Assembly: GCF_026341125.1 (NCBI RefSeq)
Contig: NZ_JAPEOR010000002.1
Coordinates: 1,302,001-1,366,000, forward strand
DNA: 64,000 nt
Direction: 5' to 3'
Origin: Streptomyces sp. NBC_01142
GTDB lineage: Bacteria; Actinomycetota; Actinomycetes; Streptomycetales; Streptomycetaceae
The notes under the pieces are model-generated. The model made no database searches. It saw only the letters and a program-made list of their open reading frames with translations, and was not told the origin of the DNA. This document shows, piece by piece, positions 25,580 to 34,161 of the stretch. The number at the start of each line of letters is the position of its first letter. The stretch's first letter is position 1. Position numbers and translations under genes: made by a program.

Positions 25580-27784
25580 TTGTCCGATGTACGCGACGCA
25601 TGGTCCGCCATTCCGCACGCCCCGGCCCGTGCCCGTGCCGTCGCGGTCGTCGGCGCAGGCCCCCGCGGCGCCTCCGTCCTCGAACGACTCTGCGCCTCCC
25701 TCCCCGAACTGTCGCCGGGGCTGCGGCTGACGGTCCATCTCGTCGACCCCGCGCCGCCGGGACCGGGCCACGTCTGGCGCACCGACCAGTCCGCCGAACT
25801 GCTGATGAACACGGTGGCCTCGCAGGTGACGCTGTTCACGGACGACAGCGTGGCCTGCGAGGGGCCGATACGCCCCGGGCCGAGCCTGTACGAGTGGGCG
25901 GCCGACCACACCGACGAGCGGCTCGGCCCCGACGACTATCCGACAAGGGCCTGTTACGGGCGTTATCTGGAGTGGGTGTTCCTGCGGACGGTGGGCGGCG
26001 CGCCGGACACGGTGACGGTCCGGGTCCACCGGGCCCGCGCCGTACGCCTGGAGGACGATCGCGAGCCCATGGCCGTGAGCGCGGAGCATGCCGCGGCGTT
26101 CCAAGTGCCCCGGGCGCATACACCGCTGAACAACACGGCCGCCCGCGCACCTGCCCCCACCGCCGCCCCGCGCCAGACCCTCACCCTCGACGACGGCACC
26201 GTCCTCACCGGACTCTGTGCGGTGATCCTCGCGCAGGGCCATCTGCCGGTGGTCCCGCGTCAGGCGCAGGCGCATCTGGCCGAATACGCCGCCCGCCACC
26301 GCCGGCTGCGCTACTTTCCGCCGGCCAACCCGGCGGATCTGGACCTCTCGGCCGTCGCCCCCGGAGAACCGGTTCTGCTGCGCGGGCTCGGCCTCAACTT
26401 CTTCGACCACATGGCGCTGTTGACGACGGGCCGCGGCGGCACGTTCGTACGCACCGACGGCGGCATGCTCTCCTACCTCCCGTCCGGGCGCGAGCCTCGG
26501 CTGCACGCGGGTTCGCGGCGCGGCGTCCCGTACCAGGCGCGCGGCGACAACGCCAAGGGCCCCTCGGGCCGGCACGAGCCGCTCGTGCTGACCCCGGAGG
26601 TGATCGCGGGCTTCCGCATGCGCGCGGACGGGGGCGATCCGCCGGACTTCCTGACGGAGATATGGCCGCTGGTGGCCAAGGAGGTGGAGGCGGTCCACTA
26701 CGAGGCGCTGCTCGCCGCGGGCGACGGCCCCACGCCATGCGACGTCCGGGGCTTCCAGGGCTTCCAGGACTTCCGGAATGTTCTGGACGCCGAGAACGTC
26801 ACGGACTTCGAGGATGTTCGCGGCTCCAAGGTCGTCCGGGACTTCGAGAACGTCCGGGACTTCCGGGCCCGTTTCCTCGACGCGCCCCACGGCAGCGCCC
26901 AAGAGGCCGCCGTACTCGACGCCTTCGGCTTTGCGGAGGCGGACCGCTGGTGCTGGGACCGGATCTCACGCCCGCACGCCGGCCAGTGCTTCTCCTCCCC
27001 CGCCGAGCACCACGTCTGGCTTCTCGCCCATCTGCGCCAGGATGCCGCCCAGGCCGCGCTCGGCAATGTCGCGGGTCCGCGGAAGGCCGCCCTCGACGTG
27101 CTGCGCGACGTCCGCAACGAGCTGCGCCAGATCGTGGACCACGCCGGGCTCTCCGGCACCTCCCGGCGCGACCATCTCGACCGCTGGTACACCCCGTTGA
27201 ACGCCTTCCTCTCCATCGGTCCGCCGCGCCGCCGGATAGAGGAGATGACGGCCCTGATCGAGGCGGGCGTACTGGAGGTGGTCGGCCCGCACACGACGAT
27301 CGGAATGGCGGACGGGCTGTTCACCGCGGAGTCGCCCGACGTGACCGGCTCCCTCGTCACGGCGACCACGCTCATCGAGGCGCGGCTGCCGGAACCCGAC
27401 CTCAGGCGGACCTGCGACGAGCTGCTCGGGCGGCTGCTGAAGACCGGGCAGTGCCGGCCGCACACCATCGACGGTTACGAAACCGGGGGGCTGGATGTCA
27501 CCCGGCGCCCGTACCGGCTGATCAACCGCCAGGGCCGTCCGCACCCCCGGCGCTTCGCGATCGGGGTACCCACCGAGGGCGTGCACTGGGTGACCGCCGC
27601 CGGGGCGAGGCCCGGAGTCGACTCGGTGACGCTGTCGGACGCGGATGCGGTGGCGCGCGCCGCCCTGCGCACGCTCGCGACGACGCCGACGCCGACGCCG
27701 ACGGAACCGGAGACGGGTACAGAACCGGAATCCAGGGCGGAAATCGGCCACGCGATAAATGTTGAACTTGCAAGTATCGATTAG
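25580..27784 (+). CDS. FAD/NAD(P)-binding protein (NAD_binding_9 type) with repeat insert
   Basis: The 734-residue protein starts at a TTG at 25580 behind GGGAG. AVAVVGAGPRGASVLERL near residues 20-37 is the FAD-binding Rossmann motif (GxGxxG variant). VLLRGLGLNFFDHMALLT near 270 belongs to the same family (FAD-NAD(P)-binding, often annotated as adenylate-cyclase-like or SidA-like). A low-complexity insert of about 40 residues (near 393-432) repeats DFxNV/DVRGF units, for example FQGFQDFRNV and RDFENVRDFR. The role is probably oxidative tailoring or siderophore-type hydroxylation, but no substrate can be named. Its stop overlaps a candidate iron box. Confidence 0.8.
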   Translation: MSDVRDAWSAIPHAPARARAVAVVGAGPRGASVLERLCASLPELSPGLRLTVHLVDPAPPGPGHVWRTDQSAELLMNTVASQVTLFTDDSVACEGPIRPGPSLYEWAADHTDERLGPDDYPTRACYGRYLEWVFLRTVGGAPDTVTVRVHRARAVRLEDDREPMAVSAEHAAAFQVPRAHTPLNNTAARAPAPTAAPRQTLTLDDGTVLTGLCAVILAQGHLPVVPRQAQAHLAEYAARHRRLRYFPPANPADLDLSAVAPGEPVLLRGLGLNFFDHMALLTTGRGGTFVRTDGGMLSYLPSGREPRLHAGSRRGVPYQARGDNAKGPSGRHEPLVLTPEVIAGFRMRADGGDPPDFLTEIWPLVAKEVEAVHYEALLAAGDGPTPCDVRGFQGFQDFRNVLDAENVTDFEDVRGSKVVRDFENVRDFRARFLDAPHGSAQEAAVLDAFGFAEADRWCWDRISRPHAGQCFSSPAEHHVWLLAHLRQDAAQAALGNVAGPRKAALDVLRDVRNELRQIVDHAGLSGTSRRDHLDRWYTPLNAFLSIGPPRRRIEEMTALIEAGVLEVVGPHTTIGMADGLFTAESPDVTGSLVTATTLIEARLPEPDLRRTCDELLGRLLKTGQCRPHTIDGYETGGLDVTRRPYRLINRQGRPHPRRFAIGVPTEGVHWVTAAGARPGVDSVTLSDADAVARAALRTLATTPTPTPTEPETGTEPESRAEIGHAINVELASID

Positions 27785-27799
27785 GTCTGCCTAACGTAG
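27781..27799. promoter_or_regulatory. Candidate IdeR/DmdR iron box
   Basis: TTAGGTCTGCCTAACGTAG matches the 19-bp actinobacterial iron box (TTAGGTTAGCCTAACCTAA) at 15 of 19 positions by eye, with a clean TTAGG/CCTAA inverted repeat. It lies 38 bases upstream of the DoxX gene and overlaps the stop of the FAD protein gene. The AT-rich ATAAATGTTGAACTTGCAAG just upstream could hold the promoter it would block. Confidence 0.5.
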
Positions 27800-27836
27800 G
27801 GCCCTCTCGGTCACGTCCCCAGCCGAAGGAGTCCCC

Positions 27837-28310
27837 ATGGCGAACAGTGCCCTGCCCACCCGCCTCCATCAGGCCCAGCCCTATGCGCTCGGCCTGTTCC
27901 GCATCGTGATCGGCCTGCTGTTCGCCTGCCACGGCGCTGCCGCGCTCTTCGGCGTCCTCGGCGGCACGGCGGGCGGCGGCACCGTACCGGCCGGCACCTG
28001 GCCGGGCTGGTACGCGGCAGTGATCGAGCTGGTCGCCGGCGTGCTGGTGCTGCTCGGCCTCGGCACCCGCAGCGCCGCCTTCGTGGCCTCCGGATCGATG
28101 GCATACGCGTACTTCGTGGTCCACCAGCCCGAGTCGCTCTTCCCGCTGCAGAACGGCGGCGAGGGGTCCGCGACCTACTGCTGGGCGTTCCTGCTGCTGG
28201 TCTTCACCGGTCCCGGCGCGCTGGCGCTGGACAACGTGTTCGGCTCGCGCGGCGAGAGCCGGACGGCGGAGGACGACCGAAAGGATCAGGCCACCGCGAT
28301 GACCGCCTGA
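27837..28310 (+). CDS. DoxX-family membrane protein
   Basis: The 157-residue protein has four membrane segments with the DoxX pattern: LGLFRIVIGLLFACHGAAAL, then a loop with TWPGWYAAVIELVAGVLVLL, then SMAYAYFVVHQP and a last segment. Family members are linked to quinone/thiol redox stress and to thiosulfate:quinone oxidoreductase in archaea; the exact role here is unknown. GAAGGAG lies six bases before the ATG. A candidate iron box lies upstream, and a strong hairpin follows (28351-28399). Confidence 0.85.
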   Translation: MANSALPTRLHQAQPYALGLFRIVIGLLFACHGAAALFGVLGGTAGGGTVPAGTWPGWYAAVIELVAGVLVLLGLGTRSAAFVASGSMAYAYFVVHQPESLFPLQNGGEGSATYCWAFLLLVFTGPGALALDNVFGSRGESRTAEDDRKDQATAMTA

Positions 28311-28350
28311 TCCCGCACAGCCCACAGGCAGCGCAGCACCCGGCCCCGTA

Positions 28351-28399
28351 CGACCAAGCGCCCGACCCCGTAGGAACAAGGGGTCCGGGCGCTTGGTCG
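28351..28399 (+). terminator. Long hairpin terminator after DoxX gene
   Basis: CGACCAAGCGCCCGACCCC (28351-28369) pairs with GGGGTCCGGGCGCTTGGTCG (28380-28399) through 19 base pairs with one bulged base and a 10-base loop. There is no U-tract, as is common for Streptomyces terminators. Confidence 0.8.
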
Positions 28400-28593
28400 T
28401 CCCGTTGCCGCCCCGGCCGTTCGTCTCGTGCACCCGCCCGTTGGATCCCGCCTGGTGGACGTGATGCGCACGACATCGACGACCCCCTGACGATCTCGAG
28501 GTAAACCCCAGGCGTACGCTGTACAGCTGTCATGCCGCCCCTGCCGCTCCCCTGCGACGTCGCGGCGTTGTCACGAAACCGGGGAGTCACAAC

Positions 28594-29313
28594 GTGCTCG
28601 AGAGTGTGGGGTCGCTGACCGGCAGCCCATGGATCTACGCCGTGGTCGCACTGTCCGTACTTCTCGACGTCTTCCTGCCGGTGCTGCCCAGCGGAGTCCT
28701 CGTCATCACGGCTGCCACCGCGGCCGCCGCGGGGTCGACCACCGCCACCTCTGTCGCGGAGGCGGCCGGCCAGGTGCCGCGCGAAGTGCCCTCGCTCCTC
28801 GTCCTGACCCTGTGCGCGGCCACCGCGTCCGTGCTCGGCGACCTCGTCGCGTACCGGCTTGCCTGGCGCGGTGGTGACCGCCTGGACCGGGCGATCGCCC
28901 GGTCGCGCCGCCTGACCAGGGCGCAGGAACGTCTCGGCACGGCGCTGAGCCGCGGTGGTGGCGCACTCGTCGTGATAGCGCGCTTCGCCCCGGCGGGCCG
29001 CTCGGTCGTCTCACTCGGCGCGGGCGCCGCGCACCACAAGGTGAAGGAGTTCCTGCCCTGGTCGGCCCTGGCGGGCCTGGTCTGGGCAAGCTACAGCGTG
29101 GGCCTCGGCTACTTCGGTGGCCAGTGGCTCGGCGCGAGCTGGGTCGGCGCGGCCGTCTCGGTGCTGGCGCTCTTCGGGGCGGGCGCGGTCGCGGCATACG
29201 TCATGCGGCGTCCGGCAACGGCGACAGCTACGGCACCGGGACCGGCACCGGCACCGGCACCGGCTCAGGAACCGACGCCGACGCCGACGCCGGCTCCCGA
29301 GCCTGCTGCTTAG
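28594..29313 (+). CDS. DedA-family membrane protein (VTT domain)
   Basis: The 239-residue product has the SNARE-associated/VTT layout: a re-entrant N-terminal region (DVFLPVLPSGVLVITAATAA), RLGTALSRGGGALVVIARFA (consensus near the FxxRFxP motif), PAGRSVVSLGAGAAH, and two C-terminal membrane helices. DedA proteins are thought to move undecaprenyl phosphate or other lipids across the membrane. GGGGAG precedes the GTG at 28594. The last 30 residues are a Pro/Ala/Thr tail encoded by GGCACC-type repeats that overlap the end of the opposing DUF2277 gene. Confidence 0.85.
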   Translation: MLESVGSLTGSPWIYAVVALSVLLDVFLPVLPSGVLVITAATAAAAGSTTATSVAEAAGQVPREVPSLLVLTLCAATASVLGDLVAYRLAWRGGDRLDRAIARSRRLTRAQERLGTALSRGGGALVVIARFAPAGRSVVSLGAGAAHHKVKEFLPWSALAGLVWASYSVGLGYFGGQWLGASWVGAAVSVLALFGAGAVAAYVMRRPATATATAPGPAPAPAPAQEPTPTPTPAPEPAA

Positions 29314-29533
29314 CAGCCGCGCCGGACCCGCGCACCTCGATCCCTTCGAGCAGCTTGCGGGTCGCCTCGGCGATCTCGTCGACAGCCTGCTCGAAGACCT
29401 CGCGATTGTGCGCGGCCGGGGCACGGAAGCCGGACACCTTGCGTACGTACTGCAGGGCGGCGGCCCGGATGTCCTCCTCGGTGGCCTCTTCGGGGAGCAC
29501 GGGCGGACGGAGAGTCTTGATACTGCGGCACAT
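29228..29533 (-). CDS. DUF2277 protein
   Basis: About 101 residues. MCRSIKTLRP ... EEDIRAAALQYVRKVSGF ... AVDEIAEATRKLLEGI is the DUF2277 pattern, a small helical family of unknown function. The start at 29533 is the family start (MCRxIKTL). The core ends near residue 70, and the remaining 30 residues ([16 protein letters not shown]) come from a repeat shared antisense with the end of the DedA gene; the two coding regions overlap by 86 bases. Confidence 0.85.
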   Translation of the reverse strand: MCRSIKTLRPPVLPEEATEEDIRAAALQYVRKVSGFRAPAAHNREVFEQAVDEIAEATRKLLEGIEVRGSGAAAKQQAREPASASASVPEPVPVPVPVPVP

Positions 29534-29658
29534 ACATCCAGTGTGCCCCCACCCCGCCGGACCCGAGCCCTCCCCATGGACCATCAGCACTCACCGCTTC
29601 GCCGCCGGCAGGCACCCCGCCGAAACTCACCGCCTGAGCACCTCACCGCCTGAGCACC

Positions 29659-31146
29659 TCACCGCCTGAGGACCTGGATGGCCGGCATCTCGTACCTGCC
29701 GTCGAGGACAGCCTGTCCGGGGGTGTAGAGCCGGATCACAGACCTGAAGTCGCCCTCGGGCGCGGGCAGCCAGTTCGCGGCCTCCGCCGGGTCCGCCGGC
29801 CGGTCCTTGCGGATGTGGATCGTCAGCGAACCGTCGTCCCCGTGGACGAGGCCGGGCGTGCGGTCGCCGATCGAGCAGCGGCCCGCGGAGTTGTCGACGA
29901 GGCGGCAGTCGGGGATGTCGTACGTGGTCAGGGACCAGAACGACTCGACCGGCGGAGGTTGTTCGAAGCGCAGGACGTACGACTTCGCCCCGCTGAGCTG
30001 CTCCCCTTCGGCGTCCTGGAAGGTGAAGCCGTACACCGCCTCGTAGCCGTGGTTTCCCCACAGCCCGACGCGCGCCGCCACCGCCCGGACCAGGTACGAC
30101 TCCTCCCGGTCGGTCATCCTCCACTCCGGGGAGTCGATCGTCCCCACGCCGAAGTGGTCGAGGCTGTAGTCGTACAGGTGCGGGTTCATCTGCCATGCGC
30201 CCGGCGGCCGTCCCCCGTCCGGCGCCGCGCGGATCGCCTCCTCCACCCGCGCTCTGCCGCGCTCCAGCCCCTCGGTCAGCGCCTGTACGAGGGCGGGATC
30301 ACCGGCCGTGTACGGCGACGGGCCCTCCTCCAGCAGCCCCAGTGGCTGGAAACGGTCCTGGTAGGCGCGGTCGGGCGCGGAGGGCGGGAAGTCGGCCATC
30401 CAGACGCGGAGCCGTTCGAAGAAGAGCAGTTCCTCGGGTACATCGGGATCGGGCGCGGGCAGCCCGGTGCGATGCGTCTCCGGATCGGTGGCGGTCAGCG
30501 TGAACTGCCGCTGGAGCGCCAGGACGCGGGGCAGATCGTCGGGCCCGTCGCAGGCGTTGCGTACGACGACGGTGACGACGGAGGTCGGCGCGTCGATCAC
30601 CTCGCGTACGCCGCGTACGCCGCCGAGTCCACCCCCCGACCAGCCGGGCGGCACGATCAGCCAGTCGTCCTCGGCCGTACCGGTGGCGCGGCGGCCGAGA
30701 TACGCGAAGTTGTTGGTCCACGCGTCGATGCACTGGAGCACGTAGTACGCCCCGCCGGTGTCCGGCACATGCAGCAGGAACGGCCCTCCGGAGAGGTCGA
30801 CCTGCGCGATCGAGTACATCGTGTCGTGGGTGGCGAACACGAAGTGCGTGTCGCCGTCGGCCAGTTGGGTCGCGTGCGAGAACTCGTTGAAGGGCGCGGG
30901 CTCCAGCGGGCCGAGGCCCTGGTGTGTGGAGGCCTCGGCCATGGTCAGGTCGGAGACCAGCGGGTAGCCGTAGACGTACGCGTCGGCCGCCAGATCGCGC
31001 AGCGCCTGCTGCCCGGACACGGCCTGCCTGAACTCGGCCTGCCTGAACTCGGCCTGCCCGGACTCGACCTGCCTGGACTCGACCTGCCCGGACTCGACCT
31101 GCCCGGGCTCGGGCTGCCCAGATGCGGCTTCGGCCTGCTCCGACAT
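29659..31146 (-). CDS. DUF1254/DUF1214 protein with N-terminal repeat
   Basis: The 495-residue protein shows DUF1254 at the front (AADAYVYGYPLVSDLTMAEA, HATQLADGDTHFVFATHDTM) and DUF1214 at the end (GNHGYEAVYGFTFQDAEGE, SFWSLTTYD, IHIRKDRP, NWLPAPEGDF). The family is widespread and its chemistry unknown; there is no signal peptide here, unlike many relatives. The first 40 residues are a 5-residue repeat (ESGQV, ESRQV, EFRQA) encoded by 15-bp tandem DNA repeats (31015-31125). GAGGAG lies close to the ATG at 31146. Confidence 0.88.
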   Translation of the reverse strand: MSEQAEAASGQPEPGQVESGQVESRQVESGQAEFRQAEFRQAVSGQQALRDLAADAYVYGYPLVSDLTMAEASTHQGLGPLEPAPFNEFSHATQLADGDTHFVFATHDTMYSIAQVDLSGGPFLLHVPDTGGAYYVLQCIDAWTNNFAYLGRRATGTAEDDWLIVPPGWSGGGLGGVRGVREVIDAPTSVVTVVVRNACDGPDDLPRVLALQRQFTLTATDPETHRTGLPAPDPDVPEELLFFERLRVWMADFPPSAPDRAYQDRFQPLGLLEEGPSPYTAGDPALVQALTEGLERGRARVEEAIRAAPDGGRPPGAWQMNPHLYDYSLDHFGVGTIDSPEWRMTDREESYLVRAVAARVGLWGNHGYEAVYGFTFQDAEGEQLSGAKSYVLRFEQPPPVESFWSLTTYDIPDCRLVDNSAGRCSIGDRTPGLVHGDDGSLTIHIRKDRPADPAEAANWLPAPEGDFRSVIRLYTPGQAVLDGRYEMPAIQVLRR

Positions 31147-31156
31147 GGCTCCTCGA

Positions 31157-31603
31157 TCACGGCCGGGCGACGGGATTCGGTCGGTCCGTGCACAGCGCCC
31201 AGATGACGAAGATGCCGATGGCAATCGAGATGAGCGCCCAGATGGGCTGGTAGGGCAGCCAGATGAAGTCGGCGATGATGCTGAGCGCGGCCAGTGCCAC
31301 ACCCACCGCGCGGGCCCATGTGGCGCCCTTGAGGATGCTCCAGCCGGTGATGATCAGGATCAGGCCGAGGACGAGGTGGATCCAGCCCCAGGTGGTCAGG
31401 TTGAACTTGAAGACGTAGTCGCCGAGACGGGTGTAGACGTCGTCATTGGAGATGGCCGCGATCCCTTTGAAGATGTTGAGCACACCCACGACGAACAGCA
31501 GCACTCCGGCGAACATGGTGCCGCCGGCGGCCCATGCGCTTTCGGCCGGGCTCGGGGGGCCGGAAGGCGGGGGGCCGGCGGGAGGAGACGAGGTCTGTGC
31601 CAC
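31157..31603 (-). CDS. DUF7144-family membrane protein
   Basis: A 148-residue protein: Pro-rich N-terminus, then four membrane segments (AGVLLFVVGVLNIFKGIAAI, WIHLVLGLILIITGWSILKG, AVGVALAALSIIADFIWLPY and PIWALISIAIGIFVIWAL). This matches the DUF7144 pattern common in actinobacteria, function unknown. I start at the GTG at 31603, six bases after AAGGAG; an ATG at 31675 has no comparable site. It lies 10 bases upstream of the DUF1254 gene on the same strand, probably one operon. Confidence 0.8.
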   Translation of the reverse strand: MAQTSSPPAGPPPSGPPSPAESAWAAGGTMFAGVLLFVVGVLNIFKGIAAISNDDVYTRLGDYVFKFNLTTWGWIHLVLGLILIITGWSILKGATWARAVGVALAALSIIADFIWLPYQPIWALISIAIGIFVIWALCTDRPNPVARP

Positions 31604-31686
31604 GGGAGACTCCTTAGTCGGGATCTCATCGAGCGTGTGCTCGGCCCCCTCGCACGACCACTTGTTCGCGTCCATTCGGGTGACGG

Positions 31687-31853
31687 ACCGGTGCCGAAGA
31701 ACAGCAGCAGAGCCACAAACTGCCGGAGCCCTGGATAGAGCAGATACCCGGCTTCCTGGACTCCGTCGCCCTGCCGTGGTACCTGAGAGAACTGCCGGCC
31801 CCGCCCGAGCCCACCCTCGACTCGCTCACGGTGGCCTGGTTCGGAGCGAGCTG
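31687..31853 (+). pseudogene. Coding scrap of unknown origin
   Basis: One plus-strand frame reads PWIEQIPGFLDSVALPWYLR followed by ELPAPPEPTLDSLTVAWFGA to a TGA at 31851. It has a protein-like composition but no start codon or upstream part. I take it as the 3' scrap of a lost gene; the family is not recognised. Confidence 0.35.
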
Positions 31854-31918
31854 AAGCAAGCGCGCCGGCCCGCGGAAATGCGTTGCCCGGTGCCCGGCCT
31901 GCTGGGAGGCTTCCGGTC

Positions 31919-32194
31919 ATGTCCGAGAACAGATCAAGCAGTTCACAAGGGGTGGCCGACCTCTTCTCGAAGGGGCGGCTGACGGCGATCCCACGGAAGC
32001 CGGCCCGCCGCGAGCAGTTGTTCGTACACCTCACGGAGACGCTGTTCGAGCGCAACCGCTCCTACAGCGAGGGTGAGGTCAACGACGCGCTGCGCACGGT
32101 GCACGAAGACTGCTCGGCGCTGCGCCGCTACCTGGTCGTGGCGGGTCTGCTGGACCGGCCCAAGGACGGCAGCAGCTACCGGCGGGTGCGGTAG
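31919..32194 (+). CDS. DUF2087 protein
   Basis: The 91-residue protein reads GRLTAIPRKPARREQLFVHL ... EGEVNDALRTVHEDCSALRR ... VAGLLDRPKDGSSYRRVR, the DUF2087 domain, a small winged-helix-like module of unknown role often fused to DNA-binding or acetyltransferase domains; here it stands alone. GGGAGG lies about ten bases upstream of the ATG at 31919. Confidence 0.85.
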   Translation: MSENRSSSSQGVADLFSKGRLTAIPRKPARREQLFVHLTETLFERNRSYSEGEVNDALRTVHEDCSALRRYLVVAGLLDRPKDGSSYRRVR

Positions 32195-32294
32195 CCAGGG
32201 ACGCGCGGGCCGGTCGGCGCGGTAGTCGGTCACGCGGGGGCGGTTCGTGATCGGGCGTACGGGACGAACCGCGGCGGCAAGGCATTCGTTCCGT

Positions 32295-32723
32295 CTAGAG
32301 CTGGTCTCTCCACCAAGGGACATCGGGGGAATCGGCACGGACGGCTCTGGCCCTGGCCAGGATCCGGGCGTCGAGAGCCCCCACGAGCGTGCGCAACTCG
32401 CGGGCCGACTTCTTGGGCAGGGCGTGCATCACGTCTTCGAGATGGTCACGGAAGTACCCCGGATCGCAGCCGCATTCCTCCGGGTTGTCGCATCGGCTCT
32501 GCGCAGAGGAGCCGGACAGCCTGCTCAGTGGACCGTGAGCCAGAGCAGCCCAGCGCCGGAAGGCCTGGGCGGTGCTGCCGACCCGGAAGCGCGTGCGCTC
32601 CAGCCTGCGGATGTGCGCCATGCACGCCCCTGACAGGCGATTGATCGGCGGGTGACGGAACCCGGGACTGCTGATGCGTACGGGAAGGCCGCCGCGGACG
32701 GCGGACGGGCGCCTACGCGGCAT
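32295..32723 (-). CDS. Conserved Streptomyces hypothetical protein
   Basis: The 142-residue product has a basic N-terminal half, a Cys cluster in the centre (SRCDNPEECGCDPGYF) that could bind a metal, and a helical C-terminal part (HALPKKSARELRTLVGALDA) ending in PWWRDQL. The pattern CDxPExCxCD followed by a helix with RELR recurs in unnamed Streptomyces proteins as I remember them. The start is uncertain. Confidence 0.6.
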   Translation of the reverse strand: MPRRRPSAVRGGLPVRISSPGFRHPPINRLSGACMAHIRRLERTRFRVGSTAQAFRRWAALAHGPLSRLSGSSAQSRCDNPEECGCDPGYFRDHLEDVMHALPKKSARELRTLVGALDARILARARAVRADSPDVPWWRDQL

Positions 32724-33231
32724 TTCCCTTTCGGCAGTGGTGAGTCATGAAGGCAACGTACCGCCGCCGACGCCGATGATCCAGAGCCCGCAGCTCGACG
32801 CGAGATGGACTCGACGCGACGTCAGCTCGGTCCGAGGGGCCGGCCCTCCGCGACAACCGCGTTGACAGGCGACTACCCGGTGGCTGTAATGGAATACGTG
32901 TCGCGTGACGCCGGCCAAGAGCAGTGGGCCGGCCGGTAGTTGGGCGAGCACCATTCACCGGGGGTCACGCCTTGAGTTCATACTCCGCGCCCTGCGCCTG
33001 ACGTAAGCGCCTCCGCGCGTCATCCCTCGTCCTTCGCGATGCCGCCGAGCCTCCCCGACAGCCGCCGTGTCCCGGCGCGCCCGTCGGCAGCTGGGAGTGC
33101 TCGATCGATGTCCAACTCCGGGCGAGGGTTCGCGTGCGGTCACTGCGCGCTGCGGCCGCTGCGCTCTGCGCACATCAACGCCATCCCCTCTCACCGCGGA
33201 ACCACACACTGCTTTGGAGAGCCGACACCGC
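32724..33231. other. Gene-free stretch
   Basis: About 500 bases between divergent genes. No frame shows protein character or a recognised family. It should contain the promoters of the hypothetical gene (minus) and of the nitroreductase-hemerythrin gene (plus), but I cannot mark either with confidence. Confidence 0.35.
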
Positions 33232-34146
33232 ATGCCCACATCCTTCAACCAATCGGTCATCGAGGAGTTCCGAGCCAACGCGGGAAAGGTCAGTGGCCCC
33301 TTCGAGGGCGGTGACCTTCTCCTGTTGACCACCACTGGCGCGAAGTCGGGGAAGGAACACACCACTCCCCTCGGCTATGTCCGCGACGGCGGCCTTCTGC
33401 TGATCATCGGCTCCGCCGCCGGCGGGCCCCGCCATCCCGCCTGGTACCACAACCTGCTCGCCCATCCCCTGGTGCAGGTGGAGATCGGCACCGAGGCGTT
33501 CGGAGCGGTCGCGGTCCCCGCCGAGGGCGCGCGGCGCGACCAGCTGTTCGAGCGCGTGGTACGTGCCGAGCCCGGATACGGGGACTATCAGGCCGGCACC
33601 ACCCGGATCCTGCCGGTCGTGGCACTGGAGCGCTCCGCGCCCGAGGCGGGCGAAGGCCCCCGGGAGGTCAACAACCTCGCCGACAAGCTCATGGAGGTCC
33701 ACACCTGGCTGCGTGCGCAGTTGCGGCATGTACAGGCCGAGACCGACGCCCACTTCGCCGCACGGGCGGCTCACCAGGGCTCCGGCGAACCGCCGGTGCC
33801 GAGCCTCGGACTGCAAATACGGCAGCACTGCCTGGCGTTCTGTCAGTCCCTGGAGTTCCATCACACCAGCGAGGACGCGCACCTGTTTCCCACGATGGCG
33901 GGCTACCACCCGCATCTGGCCGACACCTTCGAGCAGCTCCGTGTCGAACACCGAACGGTCGCACGCATCCAGGGCGAACTGGTTGCCCTGCTGACCGGCA
34001 TCAACGCCGCCGACCCCGGGCGCTTCCGCACCGAGCTGACGCGGATGTCGGAGGAGTTGACCGCACACCTCGCCTATGAGGAGGAGTCACTTCTCCCCAT
34101 CCTGGCCGAGATCCCGTGGCCCCCGGCGGGCCCACCGGCACCCTGA
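33232..34146 (+). CDS. Nitroreductase/quinone reductase (DUF385) fused to hemerythrin domain
   Basis: The 304-residue protein has two domains. Residues 1-135 match the deazaflavin (F420)-dependent Ddn family: LLLLTTTGAKSGKEHTTPLGY, IIGSAAGGPRHPAWYHNLLA and VPAEGARRDQLFERVV. Residues 145-300 are a hemerythrin-like four-helix bundle, with His/Glu candidates in VHTWLRAQ, IRQHCLAF, EFHHTSEDAHLFP, VEHRTVARI and HLAYEEESLLP. The fusion suggests an F420H2-linked reductase coupled to an oxygen- or NO-sensing di-iron centre. The start ATG at 33232 gives the usual Ddn-like N-terminus. Confidence 0.85.
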   Translation: MPTSFNQSVIEEFRANAGKVSGPFEGGDLLLLTTTGAKSGKEHTTPLGYVRDGGLLLIIGSAAGGPRHPAWYHNLLAHPLVQVEIGTEAFGAVAVPAEGARRDQLFERVVRAEPGYGDYQAGTTRILPVVALERSAPEAGEGPREVNNLADKLMEVHTWLRAQLRHVQAETDAHFAARAAHQGSGEPPVPSLGLQIRQHCLAFCQSLEFHHTSEDAHLFPTMAGYHPHLADTFEQLRVEHRTVARIQGELVALLTGINAADPGRFRTELTRMSEELTAHLAYEEESLLPILAEIPWPPAGPPAP

Positions 34147-34161
34147 CGGATGCCCATGGGG

